Shown here: in pieces, positions 35,254-46,463 of the stretch
How positions within the stretch are numbered: the stretch's first letter is position 1
How the letters are laid out: each line of letters opens with the position of its first letter
Source of the DNA: Crotalaria pallida
Taxonomy: Eukaryota; Streptophyta; Magnoliopsida; Fabales; Fabaceae
Assembly (NCBI GenBank): GCA_037953625.1
Contig: CM075649.1
Location: forward strand, 103,855,290 to 103,919,289
Direction: 5' to 3'
Length of the DNA: 64,000 bases
Notes under the pieces: generated by a model
What the model saw: the letters and a program-made list of their open reading frames with translations, nothing else
Database searches by the model: none
What the model was told of the DNA's origin: nothing
Translations under genes and position numbers: made by a program

Positions 35254-35699
35254 TTAGCTCCTAATAATCATAAGAGAGATAATTTTCAAATTCCAATTTC
35301 TTAATAGAAATGAAATATCCCAAATATAATCCATCATACGTGACCGTTATAATGTATAAAAAATTTAAAAGAATCCAATTTGGTTCAACTGAAAAATATT
35401 AAATTGAGCTATGTATCAAAACTAAATTTTACTGGTTAAAACACTGGAAATGAGAAAACATAACTAAGAAAAATTAACAATTAACTAACAAATAAATTAA
35501 AGAATACAATACAAAGCACCATTTTGTAAGATAAGATTTTATATTACATTATGCATGATAGAAAATACAATACATAATACAAAATCACACTGAATTTGAT
35601 AGATAGAATTAGATGCATAATTGAAACATATTAACAATACATTGATTAAAAATAAACTTGCGTAACATTTCAAACTTATCATACAACTAAACATAAAAA
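35254..35699. other. AT-rich spacer, nothing recognised
   Basis: Sequence between the MITE and the RPA-like gene. It probably holds the 3' flank of the latter. Confidence 0.4.
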
Positions 35700-38600
35700 A
35701 AATCACTCATGGAGTCGGAAGGAAGTTATATAGAACATGATGAGGATCACAATTATTAATTGGAACAGAACAACCAGCGTTGAATGCACAATTAGATGAT
35801 GACTCCTCTTTCTCAACATCAGTTTTAGGAGCTTGTATGCCTTAGAGACAGACTCGAACTGAGAAATCAAATTGTGTCTAATATCACCATAAGAGTCCTC
35901 ATGACATATGTCTTTTCCTCTCAACTTTTGCGCATTTCGAGCACCACTCCTTGTTTGTATAATCTGAAAATAATAACGTACAAAACTTTCACTTCTAAAA
36001 ACAAATGGAAAAAAGTGGTGAAACGATTAAACTGAAGCAAAGAATTTACAGGATTTGAAGCCTTCCGTGCACGAGGGTGTATATCACCAAGATCAACAGT
36101 AGGAAAAATAGGAGAATAAACAGCCTGGAAAAAGGGACTAACTGGTTCAATGGTCTTTAACGAAGACAAAGGAACATTTGTCTACTCATAAACAATGACA
36201 ACAATTTATCTTAAAACGAATATGATGTTATAACCAAGAGTAAAATTCACCTTATTAGGCAATGAATCATCAAGCAAAAGTTGGAACGTATCATTTGTTT
36301 TAACCTCATTAATTCTTCTTATGGAGAAGGAGGGAGGGGTATGCGACATAGAACCAATTTTAACAGATACTTTGAAGAGGAATGTCCTGTCGACCAAGGA
36401 ATCCATGATGGTGGCATATGCATACGCCTCAGAACACTGATAAATAAGAATGATATGACAAAATATTAGAAGAAATAGCAATTATTTAAAATTAAACAAG
36501 ATAAATACATAAAACACATAGGCATATTTACATGCCACAATAATAAACCAGTATATATGTAATAAACTCAGGTGCCATTTCAAAAAGCTCTTGGCATGAG
36601 TGTCCAATAAGAATCCTAGCATCACGGTCAAGGAGAATAAAATTGGCGGCATAATTAGAATCACGAACAATCAATCTCAGCTTGTACCTGAGAAAAAAGG
36701 AAAACAGTAACTACCACAGCAACACATATATGGTGAACAATTGGATTAAAAAAACCAAAACAAAAACAAACAAAACACAGGAAAACCTTGGAATAAAGAT
36801 AAAAACATATCCTGCACATGACTCGCAATAAAGAGTAGATGACTTCATAACCAACGATCCCTTGCAGGAGCACTCATTAAATAGCATATCAGAATTATCC
36901 ACCAATCCAACAATTGTAGCAAAAACAATATATATTTCACTCTGCAGATAGATAAGAAATAATTTTAGCAGTGATAAACAATTAACATATTCATCACAGA
37001 TCTAAATATTTCAACAAATCATTATTTTACAAACCTCATTAACATAAGAGAGTTGGCTGAGCATAATATGAGGATAATTACACATGAAATGATCTTCAAC
37101 AGAAGTTCTTCTACACCACTACCAACGACACGGGGGAAAGAATCACAAAACCCAAGCTCATCCATTCTTAAAAATTGCAAAAAAAAAATAGTCAAATAAC
37201 AGGAAGAAAATATTCCAATGAGAATTTATTATATTAATAGAACACTCAACTTAAGAACTAACAATGTACCTAATTCTTAGTTGTATTTCTTCAGCAATAT
37301 CTGGATTAATTATAACACTTGAAATACCAGGAATAGCATGCACAAAAATTTTTCCTATAGGATTGGTTTCAAATAAAAAATTTATAAAATAAACCAGTAA
37401 AAATTTCAACCATTGCCAAAAATAATTAGAAACAACATCAAAAAATTCTACCATCAAATAAACGCATTCTATAAAGCTGTATGACTATAATGAGTTGCAC
37501 TGACTTGTTCTTCGACAGAAAATCATTCATTTGTGTGATATGTTCACCAAATAAGCAACAATCTACTGTTCCACTGATAAAGAAATTTGATTACGTTAGA
37601 ACATACATAAAGCAAAATATTAACATAAAATTAAAATTATCTTACTATTGATCGAATAATTCCAGCATCATCGCAGGAGTAGAAATTTCATCTTTAACAT
37701 ACACAAGTTCATTGGTAACAGAGGTCATCAGACCAATAACATCGGCAAAATATTTATATATCTGGAATTGTAATAGAAATCAATTTCAAATATCAATAAA
37801 ATTTAGATTTGGATAAGAATATTTCACCATCTCCCCGCAGGGTAGTGGTTGAGTGGGTAGGGTAGCTTCCTACTCTCAGGTGAGGGGAGGAAGCGTAGGT
37901 ATGGGGAGCCCGGTGAGCCCAGCCGGAATGTAGCTACCCTTGTTTGCACTGTCATGGGTGAGTGATCCACTAACAACTCTTTATCAATCGAATCGCACGC
38001 AGTCAAGGAAATAAGCTAAGTATCCTTTGTTGACTCCTCTTTGCTAAATGTATTGGATGCAGGGGAAGAGGGGGACTCCGGATAGATCTACGCTTCATGG
38101 CATTGCTCTGGAGTGGAGCCGGGGAAGAAGCGAAGGGAAGAGGATTTAGCTTTGGCTTTGGTTCGCCGAAGGATGTCTGAGCTGAAAAATGGCATGAAAA
38201 CACTATGCTACTAAAAGTAAAGGATTGGTTTTGGGATTAAACTGCATTGGCATGGTTTAACTTGTGTTGCATTAGTAAAAAGCAAAATGCACTGATGTGG
38301 AGTCCATCTATTCTTCCCATTGTTTGGGGAACTGGATAAAGAAGTAATTGTGTAAGCAACACCATCAAGTAATGCACGATGAAATTTAGATAAGAGAGAT
38401 TCATCCACACGTGCTTGGATCTTAGTGCCCTGCAGATTAATAAAATATACTCATTAATATGTTAGAAATGCTTACTATAAGAACATTACCATAAAGATTA
38501 GAAAAGAAATGAATCAATTGAATCAAGGTATGACAATTGACGAATTTGTATGGATTTTGTATGATATCAAATATACGGTTTCAAATAAAATGATTCGACA

Positions 38601-38943
38601 GAATAACAATATACAGAATGCTTGCTAAATGACAACACATCATGACATGATGACAATAACAACAAACATATAAAATATAACAATACAAACTTACTTGGTA
38701 CATGAATATAGCTTCAAAAGATTAGTTAACAATAACAAGATCATTATTACAACATTCATATCACAAACAAATAAACATTAACATCATACTTACATGAGCA
38801 TCAACAAAAAAAACATTAAGAATGGTGTTTGGAGTTGAATCGTGCAGCCCATGAACAATAACATAATGCAAAACACGAACTCTCACATTCCACGACGACC
38901 ACTCAAGGGAAATTGAAGACAGAGGTGAAATATTAAAAGCCAT
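35700..38943 (-). pseudogene. RPA70-like (RPA1/DUF223 family) single-strand DNA-binding protein gene, degenerate
   Basis: Exons with consensus splice sites, right to left: 38943-38794 (MAFNISPLSS, ends FFVDAH), 38429-about 38215 (GTKIQARVDESL), 37761-37646 (YFADVIGLMTS), 37573-37452 (GTVDCCLFGEH), 37354-37270 (SSVIINPDI), 37166-37035, 36941-36787 (zinc ribbon CSC...CESC), 36687-about 36572 (YKLRLIVRDSN, ILIGHSCQEL), 36436-36251, 36181-36050, 35963-about 35700. These match OB folds A and B and the C-type zinc-ribbon OB fold of RPA70. Decay: exon 2 runs into a foreign block (37827-38212), a frameshift lies near 37105, the exon 8/9 junction is unclear, and the tail is shifted near 35825. Plant Helitrons often carry such genes, but host paralogues exist too. 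Confidence 0.75.
37827..38212. other. GC-richer foreign block inserted in the RPA-like gene (candidate organelle-derived DNA)
   Basis: About 385 bp with much higher G+C than everything around it. It cuts the second exon after IPKPILYF and removes the start of the next intron. It has no TIR, LTR or poly(A). The style (GGGGAAGAAGCGAAGGG, GGGGAGCCCGGTGAGCCC) reminds me of plant mitochondrial DNA, but that is an impression, not a match. Confidence 0.4.
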
Positions 38944-40377
38944 AACAACATTAGAAAATATGAGGATTAGAATGTAGAACAATATGAAACCAATATAAAG
39001 GGGAAAAATGATGCAGGGTAAGTGTAACAAATTCGCTGGCGACTATTAAAGGGTATGGAAAGTAGCAAAACTGGCACAAGTAAATAGAGCAATGGAATAA
39101 AATAGCAATTACAAACTTTAAAAAAAATGTTTCAACAAAAAGGATATAACGACAAAAGTAAAATAAGTCAAGGGGAAGTACTGCTTGCTTTTTGTAGTTG
39201 ACATTGGCAGATTAACAACGACAAAAGGTATGGAAATTCAAAAGTGATGATACTAAGCCTAGATAGAGTGTTTTCCTGAGACGCCTATATCATGCAAACA
39301 AGTATACATGCGAAATTGTCTAGTCAGAAACTGAGTTGAAATATAGATCTTGGATGAAAAAGAGGTGGCAGAAAAATAGGAAACGTAAACATATGTAAAA
39401 AGAACTACAATAATAGGTAGACAACAAAGTACACTGACAACAATATATTAGAATGGCAAGAAGACCAGTTCTAAAATTTCAGTATGTACTTATATTTTTA
39501 TCCATTGTTATTTACAAAAAAAAAAACCATTCTATACGTTTGAAGGGTTAAATTGCAAAAGAGTTATAATGTATATACAAAGAAAAATATAAAAAATTAA
39601 TATTAATATCAAGAACAATTTGAAATTTTTCAGTAAAAAAATTAAAAATTTAATAATATAACATAATTAAAAATTAATTTATTATTATATAGATAAGGAA
39701 ATTGCTGTAAAAGATATCAACTCATCCAATAAGCACATGATAAGGATTAAGAATATTTATCATAAATACCAATTGTTAAAAAATATGAACAACTAATAAT
39801 ATTTAAATACATAAATGAAAAGTTAACGATTGAAATTAAATAATTTAAATACTCACATTAGTGAGTTGGGTAAACCTATAACACTGTATAAAACTGCACA
39901 TATACAGAAAGAATAAATAAAAAATGTTTTGAGAATTTATTATTGCTTATAACCACTATTATTTTGAATATAAGTATGAATTTTTCAAATTGAAAATGTA
40001 CAGGATATTAAATCAAATATACTAACCAAAACAGAACGACTTTAATGAATTTTTTTTAATGAAATATGCGTATAATATTTAACCAATAATAATGAATACC
40101 TTATTAGGTGAATCGAAAAAATTATACATATATATATATATAATTAAACAATAAAAACATATGATATAAACGACATTTTGTATTTTAATAATTGTATAAC
40201 AGTAAAAGTAATATATTATTATAAGTTATTAAGAAGATATAAAATTCTCTATATCAAATGATTATTACACTGTGAATTAAAAATTATAGTAACAAATACT
40301 TGTACAATTTTCATAATGGATAATGGCATTTACCTAAAAAAAAGGACATTAATGGAAGTCTTTAACTATAGGAATAC
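38944..40377. other. AT-rich upstream region of the RPA-like gene, no gene seen
   Basis: 1.4 kb of low-complexity AT-rich sequence. It may contain the promoter of the minus-strand gene, but no motif stands out. Confidence 0.4.

Positions 40378-40378
<1 letters not shown>

Positions 40379-40418
<40 letters not shown>
40379..40418. repeat. (TA)n run at the LINE 5' junction
   Basis: About 20 AT units directly before the LINE. A second (TA)n run follows the LINE poly(A) at 42454-42478, so the two runs probably represent the duplicated target. Confidence 0.8.
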
Positions 40419-40420
<2 letters not shown>

Positions 40421-42057
40421 GAAGGGATTCAGTTCCTATCTCTTTGTTACAATATGCTGATGACACCATTATTCTGGGGGAAGCATCTCAGGAAAACTTT
40501 CTGATGATCAAGGCTATTTTAAGGGGCTTTGAACTTTCTTCTGGCTTAAAAATCAATTTTCATAAAAGCAGTATTTTTGGAGTTAATGTTCCCATCTCTC
40601 AAATGGAGGAAGCTTCTGCAATGTTGCATTGTAAGGTTGGTGATCTACCTTTTTCTTATCTTGGAATTCCTATTGCTGCAAATACTAGATCCGTGGATTG
40701 TTGGGCCAAGGTTATTCAAATGTTTCAAAAGAGGTTGTCTTCCTGGAAGTACAAACATCTGTCTCTTGGTGCTAGAATCACTCTGATAAATTCTGTTCTT
40801 TCAAGTCTACCTGTTTATTATTTGTCATTCTTTTCGCTCCCTAAGAAAGTGAATGATATTCTTGTTAAGTTACAGAGGAATTTCCTATGGGGAGGGTGTG
40901 AGGAGAGGAGGAAAATATGTTGGGTAAAATGGGATATTGTATGTCAAAGTAAGGAGAAAGGGGGTCTGGGAATAAAAAATTTAATAGTTGTTAATAAAGC
41001 ACTTCTAAGTAAGTGGCGGTGGAGATTACTTAAAGAAGAAGAAGGGGGTTTGTGGCAAGAAGTGATTAGGAGCAAATATGGTAGTTTCGATCCTGTTAAA
41101 TTAGGCTCCTCTGGCAGAGTTATGGCGGGGTCTCAGTTTTGGAGGGATTTGTGTTGTTTAAAAATAGGGAGAAGATTGGGGGGTGAATGGTTTCAACAAT
41201 GTTTTTCTAGGTCTTTAAAGAGTGGAAATTCTATGCAATTCTGGGAAGATGTTTGGTTTGGGAATTGTTCATTTAAGGAGTTATTACCAAACCTTTATTT
41301 ATTATCAAATTCTACACATTTAATTGTGAAACAGATGTATCAGTATTCTGTATAGGGCTGCAGTTGGAATTTTAATTGGAGAAGGAGATTATATGATTGG
41401 GAAGCTCAAGAAGAGGAAGATCTAAAAACCATTCTGAAAGACTGCTATATACAACCGCAGGAGGATGATCAGCTGTGTTGGGGTCTTGGCAATGGTGGTC
41501 TATTTCTTATGCAAAAATTGAGTTCAAACTATATATTGCTGGAACAGGATTTTTTGGAGGCAATAAAGCAAATTTGGAAGGTTAAGGTCCCATCAAAAGT
41601 TCAAGCTTTTATGTGGCAGCTTATGTGGGACAAAATCCCGACCAAGTCCAATTTGTTGAAGAGAGGAGTTACAGTTAGCCCGGAATGTATACTTTGTAAA
41701 AATGATGAAGAAACTGTATCACATTTATTTTTTAAATGTTCTGTTATGAAACAGGTTTGGAGGAGGATCGATAGTTGGTTACAGGTGCTTCGTAGTGAAG
41801 AAGATGGCTCAACTGCTGCTAATTTTCTTAATTTCAAACATAGGTGGAGAGAAAAAAAAGAAAAATTGAAGGGTACAACTATTTGTGCTGCAGTTATCTG
41901 GTCTATGTGGTTACAAAGGAATAAAATGTTGTTCCAAGGAGAGGAATTAAATATTAATGATTTGATGGAGACAATCAAAATGAAAGCATGGAATTGGGCT
42001 AAATTTATTGGTGGATTACCATTGACGTATGATGGATGGCGCATGAAACCGATTTAG
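40417..42057 (+). pseudogene. LINE ORF2 fragment (RT C-terminus and zinc-knuckle domain)
   Basis: Begins with the RT catalytic box (LLQYADDTIILG), then the thumb/connection (LKINFHKSS, FSYLGIPI, RLSSWKYKHLSLGARITLI) and the linker WGGCEERRKICWVKWD. After an in-frame TAG (41353-41355) the same frame continues to a zf-RVT domain (FMWQLMWDKIPTKSNLL, CILCKNDEETVSHLFFKC) and the usual tail, ending at 42057. The endonuclease and the first half of RT are missing, so the copy cannot move. The first ATG lies in the TA repeat and is accidental. Confidence 0.9.
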
Positions 42058-42453
42058 ATTCTTGGTTATTGATTTACTGTATGTATTACTTCTTGGTAGG
42101 TACTGCTATACTCTTTTTCCCTTGTTTTGAAATTTTTCCATTGGGTTTTTTTCAATTCAAGGTTTTTAAGGAGGTAGAGTTCCTATCAAGCTAGGGGGTG
42201 TTTTGGATGTAAAAAGGTAGGATGTTGGGTGTTGGAGGTTACAATTGTAAGTTTCATAGCTTATGTTCTTCTGTTGTAATCACCTGTTTGAGATGGGTGA
42301 AGTACTTTTGTAATGTTTGGTGTGGTTTACCTTTATAGCACATGATTGGGTACCCTTTGGCAAACCCTTCATAGAAGGTGGGGCCTTTGGTGTGTACTTT
42401 GATGCTTGGGTAGCCTTTGTTAATATATTCATTTTTTTGCTGTTCAAAAAAAA
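40419..42453 (+). mobile_element. 5'-truncated L1-type LINE
   Basis: Starts inside the RT domain, runs through the ORF2 C-terminus and a 3' UTR of about 390 bp, and ends in a short A-run (42446-42453). 5' truncation and a 3' A-tail between TA-rich direct repeats are typical of target-primed reverse transcription. Confidence 0.85.
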
Positions 42454-42661
42454 TATATGTATATATATATATATATATTTAGAACAACCATTACACTTAG
42501 AACAAGTTCGCATAGGGAAATTCAAAGGATGAAACAACACACTAATAATGTTACCCAAAACTATTCATATATTACAAATACGCCATACTTGAAATAACCT
42601 TCGGATTATATAGGTAAAATAACAAAAGATTAAAAAAAAAAAAGATAGTGCGCTCCAATAT

Positions 42662-43085
42662 CTACTGCTTCCTGCCAGTCTGAGTAACACCGACAGATTC
42701 ATCACAGGGATTTGGAATGGTTTCCAGTGAATCCTTAGAGTTGGAACCAGAAACAGTTTCATTGGACCGAGAATGAGAAATAGTAGAAGAGTTGGATGAT
42801 TCCCCAATAAGCATGACATCATAATCTTTGTTCAAATTTCTCTTGACATGTGTTCTCCTGAAACTACGTTGATATGAAACAAAGGCAGACTTTCCCTTGC
42901 CAACAATTGCATTCCCGTTGTCGACCTTCAAATAGATAAAAAATTTATTGCTTTTGTTAGAATCAAAAGTTAACAAAAAAATCAACTTAGTTATGTCTAA
43001 TAAATACCTTGAAATTTTTGCGCTGAATACTCGGTTGCTGAACAATTGATGTTGAGAGTACAGGGAATGGAGGGTCAAATTTGTT
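42662..43085 (-). CDS. Last two exons of a second RPA70-like gene
   Basis: Exon 43085-43008 (NKFDPPFPVLSTSIVQQPS) and exon 42925-42664 plus stop (VDNGNAIVGKGKSAFV, SFRRTHVKRNLN, Ser-rich tail), with consensus splice borders (TTATTAG acceptor, AAG/GTATTT donor, TTTGAAG acceptor). Both are fully open and in phase with the exon at 58960-59148 on the other side of the Helitron. The position corresponds to the end of the first RPA-like gene (VSPFFQAVYSPIFP). The Ser/Thr-rich tail has no known fold. Upstream exons encoding the main OB folds are not in the window, so the gene's integrity is unknown. Confidence 0.65.
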
Positions 43086-43173
43086 CTAATAAAAATTTTA
43101 TAACAAATAATGAATTAAAAAGTATTAAATGAATATAAGTGAGATTTGCTAAAGAAATGAATGGATAAGAGTA
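43086..43173 (-). other. Left part of the RPA-like intron that received the Helitron
   Basis: These 88 nt plus 58944-58959 (16 nt) rebuild a 104-nt intron with a GTAATA donor and TTATTAG acceptor. The join is an A^T dinucleotide, the Helitron target. Confidence 0.7.
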
Positions 43174-46100
43174 TCTATACTATTATATAAAAAACACTAT
43201 TTTTAACTACTTTATAACTAAAATAACTAAAAAGTGTACATAATTATGCTTTTCCTATATTACCCTTAATGATTAGTGGGTGGTTTCTTTTAAAAAAACT
43301 ACTATACCAATAACCATAATCAAACTGCCATAAAAAACGACGTCCTCCTCCCTCTTCTGTATTTCTCTTCTTTCTATGTCTATTCTCATTCCTCTCCAAA
43401 CCCTTCATCGCTCAAAAAAAATTTTCCATTTCTCGCCATGAACTTGCATCACTTCTTTCTATTTTTGCTTTTATTTTATTTTTTTTGTTAAATTTGTATT
43501 ATTGTTCATTTTATATTATTACTGTTTGATTTATTTTGTTTTGACTTAATCGTGTTTTTACTGAATGAAGAGAAATCAGAATGACTTGCATGGCCTTGGT
43601 GATTGGCGGTGGCTTGATGATGATAAAGAGGAAGGCCATCGGCGGTGGCTAGGAAGGCCATTGGCGGTGGCTTGATGGTTTTTTCGTGTGTATGATCATG
43701 GATCGGAGGGAAAGAGAAACAGATTTGATTGAATAGAGAAAAGAGGGGGAAAGGGAGAGGCGAAGGTGGCTTCATTGTGATGATGATGGCGGCGGTGGTT
43801 TGCGGTTTGCGGTTTGAGAGTGGTGCGGCGGTTTACTCTAATTGGACTGTGACTTCGTAAAGTAATGAATATTTGGGAGGTGCTGCAAATCTGCTAAGGT
43901 GAAGTTGTCCCCTTCTAAGTATTTGTAAATTAAATTTGTCCTATTCGGTTCTAGAAGTAAGAACACACAATAAATGGTGTATGTGAGAAAGAGAGAATGA
44001 AGTTGTGAATTCACGAAGTTGACACAATGGGATTATTTAGCACCAAGGTTGAGAAATTCTTCACATATTTCACGTCTATGTCTTTAAGCTATGACCTCTG
44101 GACATAGAAATAGAGGACCACGCTTACACTTCTGTAAACCAAATCTGGAAAAGATTGTTTGAAAGTGATACTGTATTTTGAGGGAATGAGTAAAGGTATT
44201 TTCCTTCTTTATTTTACCTTTTTTCTTATTCAAAGTTCCTCGACAGCCTTAGAGCATTCACACTGATATAAGATTCATTGTTCATAAAAAAGTTAGGGAC
44301 TGTTCATAAAAAAGTTGTGGACTTGGTGATGCGTGTTCTACTTTGCTTGATGTGTGTCCTTCTTTATTGGCTTAATCTCTTTCATCTCTTAGGTATTTCA
44401 ATAAAAGATAAAGATATACTTATATTTACTAGATGTTTAATGATAATGATATACATCAAATTAATATATCATCATCTATTTTTTGTAAAGATTTAAAAAA
44501 TTTACACTCCACCCAAAATATGTAGTTGTAAGTAGATAAGAACTAAAATTTAAATTCAACCAAAAACTTTAACTTCTGAGTAGATAAGTGCAAAAAAGAA
44601 TTAAAAAAATTTAACGGTGAATAGATAAGATTTACTGTAAACAAATTTTTTTATCATATTAATATTCGTAACAGGTCTATTATCATTAAAAAATAATAAA
44701 AGAATTAAAAAAATTAAATAATAGTGGGGTGGTTTTTAGTAACTATTTTTAGGAGGGTATATTTTGGAATGCCAAATTATGCACACTTTAAACAATAAAT
44801 TAGTTGAAGTTAGTTGTAAAACTGGGTTTTTTTTTATATATAGTATAAGTATAGATTTCAATACACCATAAAGATATATTTATTTATCATTAAAAAATTA
44901 ATGATCTATTTGTTTTATCTATAGTATAGATATACGATATCTATAGAAAATTATCAATATAGGAAAAAAAACTAAAATCAATTATAAATATAGGTATAAT
45001 TCTGAAAGTAAATTAGTCATGAAACAACATCAACTGTTTCACCCCACGATTCGGTACATATTCTTTTTTTTCAAACCAGGAGAAGCAACTCAGTTATAAG
45101 TTTCTGAAAGTAAATTAGCCAGAAAACAACAACAAGCCTTTCACCACACAATCTGGTACATGCTTTCTTTACAAACCTTTATTTTTAATTTTTTATGATT
45201 TCTGGAAAATTTTTAATTGGATACCACGTGGACAAAAAATAAATTATTTTCATGAAAATTAAGTTGTATTGATTAATTTGTGGAGCGTATTAGGATACTA
45301 ACCAAGGTTTCATTCCAATAAGCACGCACACGAATTTTTGTCTTATAGCTTATCACAAAATTTTATTTGAAGACGTAAAAATCAACAAATATACACACAT
45401 AAAGAAAGAGATAGGGGGGTTATTGCTGTTCGGTGGCATCTGATTGTTTGTTTGTTTGCTTTTGCTTCTTATTAATTTCTTCAACCTGTAAGCTTCATTA
45501 TCATCAGCTGCAAGATCATGCACTTTCTTTCTCCTACACATTCTTCAAAAATAATTTATTTAATATCTTGAATCTCTAAATAAAATTATTATCAGAGCCC
45601 TTATTATTTATTCTTAAGTCTTAACCGGTGTAAACTATATTTTTCTTAATGTTACATAGTAACATGGATCATCAAGAGTCTAGGGAAGAACGTTTAGCAA
45701 GACAACGCGAGTACGCAGGAGAAAGAAGGAGAAGAATGAGCCCAGAGCAGAGACAATCAAGAATTAGCAAGACAAAGGCAATATGCCAGAGATAGGAGGC
45801 GTAGGTTGAGTACGGATAGAATACAACAAGACTTAGATAGAACTCGAACTATAAGACACCAAATACTTCATGGCGAAACAAGACAAACATGTCATCAAGA
45901 TAGGAAGAGGCCACATTTTGAACGACGCAGATCGTGATCACCACATAATCAACAATTTGGTCCAGGTTATCTTTAAATCACCAACTTATATAACATAAGC
46001 TATTTAAAAAATTATACTTTAGAGCTAAAGGAAAGGTTCAACTGGATATATTTATTATTAGTATTGCTTTTTGATATTTAATTAAACTAAACATGTATTA

Positions 46101-46463
46101 ATTAATTGAAAACTTTTACTCTATCCAATTTTTTTATGAAGTGTATTTTTATTTCGGGTCTTTATTTAGTACGCATGAAAATTGTTAAACATTCTTTCAC
46201 TATTTTTAATAATGATTGAAAATTACAATATTAACTCCTAATGATTTTTTAAAAATTATTAATGCTATCAAATTTTTACAATAACTACTTAGAAAAATAA
46301 AAATGCATGATGTTGTTAATTTTTTTTTTAAACATGATTTTTATTTTTCCAAAATTGGAATTAATATTTTCCATATTCAATACAACAGCATTTCGTCAAA
46401 CTCAAGATTACAGCACGGAACCAAAACATACATATACTTTGCAACCCATACAGGGTTAGTATA
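43174..46463 (+). repeat. Helitron 5' unit 1 (3290 bp)
   Basis: Begins with the Helitron terminus. Includes a GGT/GGC-rich segment (about 43600-43850, GCGGTGGC repeats), a segment with AGAGCATTCACAC (about 44250), and the arginine-rich exon at 45664. It ends at GTTAGTATA and is followed directly by the next TC terminus. Confidence 0.92.
45664..45976 (+). pseudogene. Arg-rich STPR-like first exon, unit 1, frameshifted
   Basis: A copy of the exon at 48957 and 52261. One extra T (in ACAATCAAG, about 45760) shifts the frame after about 33 codons, and a TGA replaces an Arg codon later. The intact part is MDHQESREERLARQREYA. Not functional. Confidence 0.7.

Noticed and set aside
41601..42044. Minus-strand ORF of 147 codons
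   Set aside because: Antisense shadow of the LINE zinc-knuckle region.
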